A DNA stretch of 64,000 nt from Nocardia acididurans (GTDB lineage Bacteria; Actinomycetota; Actinomycetes; Mycobacteriales; Mycobacteriaceae): assembly GCF_016741815.1 (NCBI RefSeq), contig NZ_JAERRJ010000001.1, forward strand, positions 186,001 through 250,000, written 5' to 3'. This document shows positions 60,053 to 64,000 of the stretch, piece by piece. Positions within the stretch are counted from its first letter, which is position 1, and every line of letters starts with the position of its first letter. The position numbers and the translations under genes were made by a program. Under the pieces are notes generated by a model, which was given only the letters and a program-made list of their open reading frames with translations, was not told where the DNA came from and made no database searches.

Positions 60053-60904
60053 TCAGTGGGTTACGGGCGAGAAGTCCGCGTATTCACCGGTACCGGAGAG
60101 GAATTCACCGGTCGGCGGGGTCAGGATCGCGATATTCGGATTGTGGCTGAGCTTCGCCAGTTCGATGTGGCGGGCATTCGGGAGCACTTCGGCGATGGCG
60201 CGGGCGCCGGTGCGCAGCAGTGCGTCGCTCTTGGCGCCGGCGGCTACCAGGGTCGGGACTTTCACACCGGACCAATCCTCGGCGCGCAGGGCCTCGCCGC
60301 GCATGAACGGAGCCATGACCGCCCAGTCGTGCGCGGTGGCGGCGGCGGTGGCCTGCAGGTTCTTCCAGAACGGGGTGAACCGCATGGTCTCGACGAAGAA
60401 CCCGGGGATGCCCATGGCCTTCTTCATGTAGAAGCGCACGGTCTTGGAACGGTCTCCGGAGTCGATCAGGCGGTGCAGCTCGATCGCCAGATCCGTTGCG
60501 GGAACGAAGTTCTCATGGTTGACCACGAACGGCGGCTCGAATGCCACCACGCCGGTGACATCCGGGATGCGGCCGGATTGCGCGGCGCGCAGCGCCAGTC
60601 CCGCGCCCGAGGACCAGCCGTACAGTGCGGCCGGGCCGACCGCGGCCACCAGTGCGGCCAGATCGTCGATCTCGTTCTCCACGTCGTAGACGCCGGGGGT
60701 ATCGGTGCTGTCGCCGCGCCCGCGCCGGTCGTAGTTGACGACCGTGAGCCGGTATTCGGCGGCGAGTTTCTCCGCGAGCTCGACCATTTTCGGGAATTTC
60801 CGATAGCTGAAGGCACCGCCGACGAGGATGACCGTTCCGGCGTCACCGCCTGCGATCCGATCGAAGGCGAGGGTGTTTCCCGCAGGGGTGGTGATGGTCT
60901 CCAC
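60053..60904 (-). CDS. Alpha/beta hydrolase
   Basis: A 283-residue protein; the GTG at 60904 is preceded by GGAAGGAAA, better than the longer start. VILVGGAFSYRKFPKM lies at the oxyanion position, GWSSGAGL is the nucleophile motif, and a His in LSHNPN is the likely base. It is probably co-transcribed with the DHFR-like gene behind it. The substrate is unknown. Confidence 0.85.
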   Translation of the reverse strand: METITTPAGNTLAFDRIAGGDAGTVILVGGAFSYRKFPKMVELAEKLAAEYRLTVVNYDRRGRGDSTDTPGVYDVENEIDDLAALVAAVGPAALYGWSSGAGLALRAAQSGRIPDVTGVVAFEPPFVVNHENFVPATDLAIELHRLIDSGDRSKTVRFYMKKAMGIPGFFVETMRFTPFWKNLQATAAATAHDWAVMAPFMRGEALRAEDWSGVKVPTLVAAGAKSDALLRTGARAIAEVLPNARHIELAKLSHNPNIAILTPPTGEFLSGTGEYADFSPVTH

Positions 60905-61193
60905 GATCAATTTCCTTCCGTACCAACCGAATGTGCCGTCATCGGCGTTCACGGGATAGGACGGCGGGCCGCGCCGGAATTAATCGGCGCGGGCGCGGGA
61001 ATTTCGAGTGACCCACACCACATTCGGGTGGGCGTGGCCGATCCGGCCGGAAACCTCATCGCGGCAGGTCGGAGATTGTGAGAACGGCCGGTATCGGTCA
61101 TAGCGAGATCATCTCGCCCGCAAAGGGTTCGCAACCGGGCGCTGACCTTGGTGCTTTCGGTCACATTAGGACCTGATCGCCTTGGCGACCGTC

Positions 61194-61234
61194 CTACCGC
61201 TCGGTAACATGGCGCTTAAGTTACCCGCCAGTAG
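61194..61234. promoter_or_regulatory. Two operators upstream of fadE5, related to the etfD operator
   Basis: Site A, CTACC-GCTC-GGTAA (61194-61207), and site B, TTACC-CGCC-AGTAG (61221-61234), keep the 5-4-5 spacing of TTACC-GGCG-GGTAA upstream of etfD. Site B also shares the preceding CTTAAG. The rest of the 60905-61328 gap shows no gene. Confidence 0.65.
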
Positions 61235-61328
61235 GCGCAGCTTTACGGTGTCTACACGGTGGAGACCTGACGGGCGGGAACGGCACACACCGAACCGCAC
61301 CCATCCTCAATGGAGAGTGAGTACGACC

Positions 61329-63155
61329 ATGGGTCACTACAAGGCCAACGTTCGCGATCTCGAGTTCAACCTCTTCGAGGTACTCGGCCTCGGCAGCCTG
61401 CTCGACGGCGGCGCCTACGGCGATCTCGACACCGAAACCGTGAAGGAAATGCTCTCCGAGGTGCGTCGCCTCGCCGAGGGCCCGCTCGCGGACTCCTTCG
61501 AGGACGGCGACCGCAACCCGCCGACCTTCGACCCCGAGACCCACACCGTCACCCTCCCGGCCTCCTTCAAGAAGTCCTACAAGGCGCTCGAAGACGGTGG
61601 CTGGTCGAAGGTTCCGGTGCGCGAGGAGCTCGGCGGCCTGGGCGCCCCCTCCGTCATCGGCTGGGCGCTGGGCGAAATGATCCTCGGCTCCAACCCCCCG
61701 GCCCAGATGTACGCCGCCGGTGCGGGATTCGCGCAGGTCTTCTACAACAACGGCACCGATGAGCAGAAGAAGTGGGCTCAGAAGATCGCCGACCGCAACT
61801 GGGGCGCCACCATGGTGCTGACCGAGCCCGACGCGGGCTCCGACGTCGGCGCCGGCCGCACCAAGGCGATCCAGCAGGAAGACGGCTCCTGGCACATCGA
61901 GGGCGTCAAGCGCTTCATCACCTCGGGTGACTCCGACGACCTGTTCGAGAACATCATGCACCTGGTGCTGGCCCGCCCCGAGGGCGCCGGACCGGGCACC
62001 AAGGGCCTGTCGCTGTTCTATGTTCCGAAGTGGCACTTCGACTTCGAGACCGACACCCTCGGTGAGCGCAACGGCGTGTTCGTCACCAACGTCGAGCACA
62101 AGATGGGCATCAAGGTCTCGGCCACCTGTGAGGTCACCTTCGGCGGCCACGGCGTGCCCGCCAAGGGCTGGCTGGTCGGCGAGGTCCACAACGGCATCGC
62201 GCAGATGTTCGACGTCATCGAGAACGCTCGAATGATGGTGGGCACCAAGGCCATCGCCACCCTGTCGACCGGTTACCTGAACGCGCTGGAGTACGCCAAG
62301 ATCCGCGTGCAGGGCGCCGACCTGACCCAGATGACCGACAAGACCGCGCCGCGCGTCACCATCACCCACCACCCGGACGTGCGCCGCTCGCTGGCCATGC
62401 AGAAGGCGTACGCCGAGGGCCTGCGCGCCATCTACCTGTACACCGCCGCGCACCAGAACGCCGATGTGGCCGAACTGGTTTCGGGTGCGGACAAGGACCT
62501 GGCGTTCCGCGTCAACGATCTGCTGCTGCCGATCGTCAAGGGTGTCGGCTCCGAGCGCGCCTACCAGTACCTGACCGATTCGCTGCAGACCTTCGGTGGC
62601 TCCGGCTTCCTGCAGGACTACCCGATCGAGCAGTACATCCGCGACGCCAAGATCGACTCGCTGTACGAGGGCACCACCGCCATCCAGGCGCAGGACTTCT
62701 TCTTCCGCAAGATCGCCCGCGACCGCGGCGTGGCGCTGGCCCACGTGGCCAGCCAGGTGCAGAAGTTCATCGAGCGTGAGGGCGGCAACGGTCGCCTGAA
62801 GGCCGAGCGCAAGCTGCTCGCCACCGCGCTGGAGGACGTGCAGGGCATGGCCGCCACGCTGACCGGCCACCTCATGGGCGCGCAGGAAGACGCCAAGGAG
62901 CTGTACAAGGTCGGCCTGGGTTCGGTCCGCTTTCTGATGGCCGTCGGCGACCTGCTCATCGGCTGGCAGCTGCTCGCGCAGGCCGAGGTCGCCATCAAGG
63001 CGCTCGACAACGGCTCGACCGAGGCGTTCTACCAGGGCAAGATCGCCACCGCGCAGTTCTTCGCCCGCAACGTGCTCCCCGAGCTGACCGCGACCCGCGC
63101 CATCCTGTCGAACCTGGACAACGACATCATGGAGCTCGACGAGGCCGCGTTCTAA
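61329..63155 (+). CDS. fadE5: Acyl-CoA dehydrogenase, FadE5 type
   Basis: A 608-residue protein that begins [19 protein letters not shown], as mycobacterial FadE5 does. It has the FAD/substrate segments [13 protein letters not shown] and FITSGD, and the catalytic base Glu447 in [16 protein letters not shown]. FadE5 oxidises fatty acyl-CoA of wide chain length and passes electrons to ETF and then EtfD. A GTG four codons upstream is an alternative start. Two operators like that of etfD precede it, and a perfect terminator follows, so it is a single-gene unit. Confidence 0.93.
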   Translation: MGHYKANVRDLEFNLFEVLGLGSLLDGGAYGDLDTETVKEMLSEVRRLAEGPLADSFEDGDRNPPTFDPETHTVTLPASFKKSYKALEDGGWSKVPVREELGGLGAPSVIGWALGEMILGSNPPAQMYAAGAGFAQVFYNNGTDEQKKWAQKIADRNWGATMVLTEPDAGSDVGAGRTKAIQQEDGSWHIEGVKRFITSGDSDDLFENIMHLVLARPEGAGPGTKGLSLFYVPKWHFDFETDTLGERNGVFVTNVEHKMGIKVSATCEVTFGGHGVPAKGWLVGEVHNGIAQMFDVIENARMMVGTKAIATLSTGYLNALEYAKIRVQGADLTQMTDKTAPRVTITHHPDVRRSLAMQKAYAEGLRAIYLYTAAHQNADVAELVSGADKDLAFRVNDLLLPIVKGVGSERAYQYLTDSLQTFGGSGFLQDYPIEQYIRDAKIDSLYEGTTAIQAQDFFFRKIARDRGVALAHVASQVQKFIEREGGNGRLKAERKLLATALEDVQGMAATLTGHLMGAQEDAKELYKVGLGSVRFLMAVGDLLIGWQLLAQAEVAIKALDNGSTEAFYQGKIATAQFFARNVLPELTATRAILSNLDNDIMELDEAAF

Positions 63156-63184
63156 GGCACGCAACAACTTCCATACCGGAAGAA

Positions 63185-63223
63185 ACAGCAGAACGGCCCG
63201 GTGATCCCGGGCCGTTCTGCTGT
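63185..63223 (+). terminator. Terminator of fadE5
   Basis: A perfect 17-bp stem beginning ACAGCAGAACGGCCCGG, closed by a 5-base loop, starts 30 bases after the fadE5 stop. Confidence 0.85.
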
Positions 63224-63348
63224 ATTCAGGGGTGAGATGCACTGTGCCGCAGGAGCAGTCGCGGACAGCGTGACGAGTTGTCCACAGTTTCCCCACAATC
63301 TATCCACCGGCTGTGGATAGTGTTGGGACAGTTACCGGCAGCGGCGGA

Positions 63349-64000
63349 TCACTCGCACTTCACGACGGGAATCGGGTCGTATTTGACGGTGCGGGTGGTG
63401 CGGGAGATTTCCTTGCCGGTCTTGGAATCTCGGATCACCCGGGTGTCGGAGGTGGTGAAACCCGGTGCGCCCTCGGAGGCGATGCACTCCTTGCCTTTGG
63501 GGAGGGTGATCTCCTTGGGGTCGGTGGGCTTGGTGCGCTCGCCGGTGATCGACTCCACCTCAACGGTTTTGGTGCTCCACAGGCGAACCGTCACCTCGGA
63601 GCTGTTGGCGTTGGCCTCGATGAAGATGCCGTAGGGGGTGTTGTTGCGGAACTTGAGGTCGATCGCGCCGTCGAAGACGGTGGCCTCGCGGGCCGCGGGA
63701 TAGCGGGAGATGTAGTAGCTGTGCTCGGTGTGGCCGGCGTCTTCCATGCCGGCGAAATAGGCGGCGTTGTAGAGGGTGGTGGCGAACTGGCTGATGCCAC
63801 CGCCCACCGCCGTGCTGGGGCGGCCCTGGTTGATGATGCCGGATTCGACGTAGCCCTGTTCGGCGCCGCGGGGGCCGGTGAAATCGTTGAGGGAGAAGGT
63901 TTCTCCGGGCTTCACCACCGCGCCGTTCACCTTCTCGGCGACGGTGCGGATGTTCACGCCGGACGGGCCGCTGAAGCCGCCGGTGGTGAAGGAGCCGACC
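63349..64000 (-). CDS. VanW-domain protein (5' end outside window)
   Basis: Only the C-terminal part is visible (about 217 residues). The VanW domain is clear: FTTGGFSGPSGVNIRTVAEKVNG, KPGETFSLNDFTGPR, GYVESGIINQGRPSTAVGGGISQFATTLYNAAYFAG, EHSYYISRYP and EATVFDGAIDLKFRNNTPYGIFI. A C-terminal beta region follows. VanW proteins are cell-envelope proteins, often with PG-binding or G5 domains upstream; their enzymatic role is debated. The frame continues past the right edge. Confidence 0.88.
   Translation of the reverse strand, partial: VGSFTTGGFSGPSGVNIRTVAEKVNGAVVKPGETFSLNDFTGPRGAEQGYVESGIINQGRPSTAVGGGISQFATTLYNAAYFAGMEDAGHTEHSYYISRYPAAREATVFDGAIDLKFRNNTPYGIFIEANANSSEVTVRLWSTKTVEVESITGERTKPTDPKEITLPKGKECIASEGAPGFTTSDTRVIRDSKTGKEISRTTRTVKYDPIPVVKCE

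Noticed and set aside
61221..63296. Long minus-strand frame opposite fadE5
   Set aside because: Composition is typical of an antisense shadow and fadE5 on the other strand is certain.

Overview
The window is high-G+C actinobacterial DNA from a mycolic-acid bacterium, most likely Nocardia. The evidence is an EtfD-type iron-sulfur membrane reductase, a FadE5-type acyl-CoA dehydrogenase, a neighbourhood of tRNA-Gly, dcd and ctaD, frequent GTG and TTG starts, many Tat or Sec secreted proteins, and a phage-type mycolate esterase (LysB). Genus is inferred from gene content only.

Layout. 1-9.4 kb is host DNA: a truncated membrane protein with a Pro/Thr tail, two paralogous secreted S1 serine proteases, an NRDE-family protein, etfD, and small secreted glycine-rich proteins. 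9.4-10.4 kb is decayed DNA holding a broken relative of those secreted proteins. 10.4-33.8 kb is a leftward-transcribed siphophage-like tail and lysis locus. In transcription order it has LysB, small genes and three holin-like genes, a probable tail terminator, the tail-tube protein, tail-assembly chaperones joined by a -1 frameshift, a tape-measure-like protein, distal tail and tip proteins, at least three paralogous adhesin-like tail proteins plus further fibre proteins, and LysA. I find no capsid, portal, terminase, protease, integrase or replication gene, and host DNA lies on both sides. Two groups of opposite-strand membrane-protein genes interrupt it (13.6-14.5 and 24.9-28.3 kb), the second with clearly lower G+C. 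34.0-36.4 kb holds small XRE-type regulators, a near-perfect LexA/SOS box and, just upstream of lysB, a perfect CRP-type site. The simplest reading is an SOS-linked non-contractile (F-type) tailocin or domesticated tail particle that carries its own lysis genes.

36.5-63.2 kb returns to host metabolism: a cyclase-family hydrolase, a berberine-bridge-type flavoenzyme, CutC, a secreted LPMO, a lipase-like protein, YibE/F, an aminotransferase, an XRE/TPR regulator, an Hsp70-like membrane protein, dcd, ctaD, tRNA-Gly(CCC), two lipoproteins, a toxin-antitoxin pair, hydrolases, a crotonase, a DUF4185 protein, a methyltransferase, a TetR regulator with its operator, a DHFR-like protein and fadE5. A VanW-type protein is cut by the right edge.

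Links between genes. etfD and fadE5 share an inverted-repeat operator (TTACC-N4-GGTAA type), which fits co-regulation of fatty-acid beta-oxidation with electron transfer to the respiratory chain. The tail locus appears to combine DNA-damage input (LexA box), a possible cAMP or redox input (CRP-type site) and local XRE regulators.
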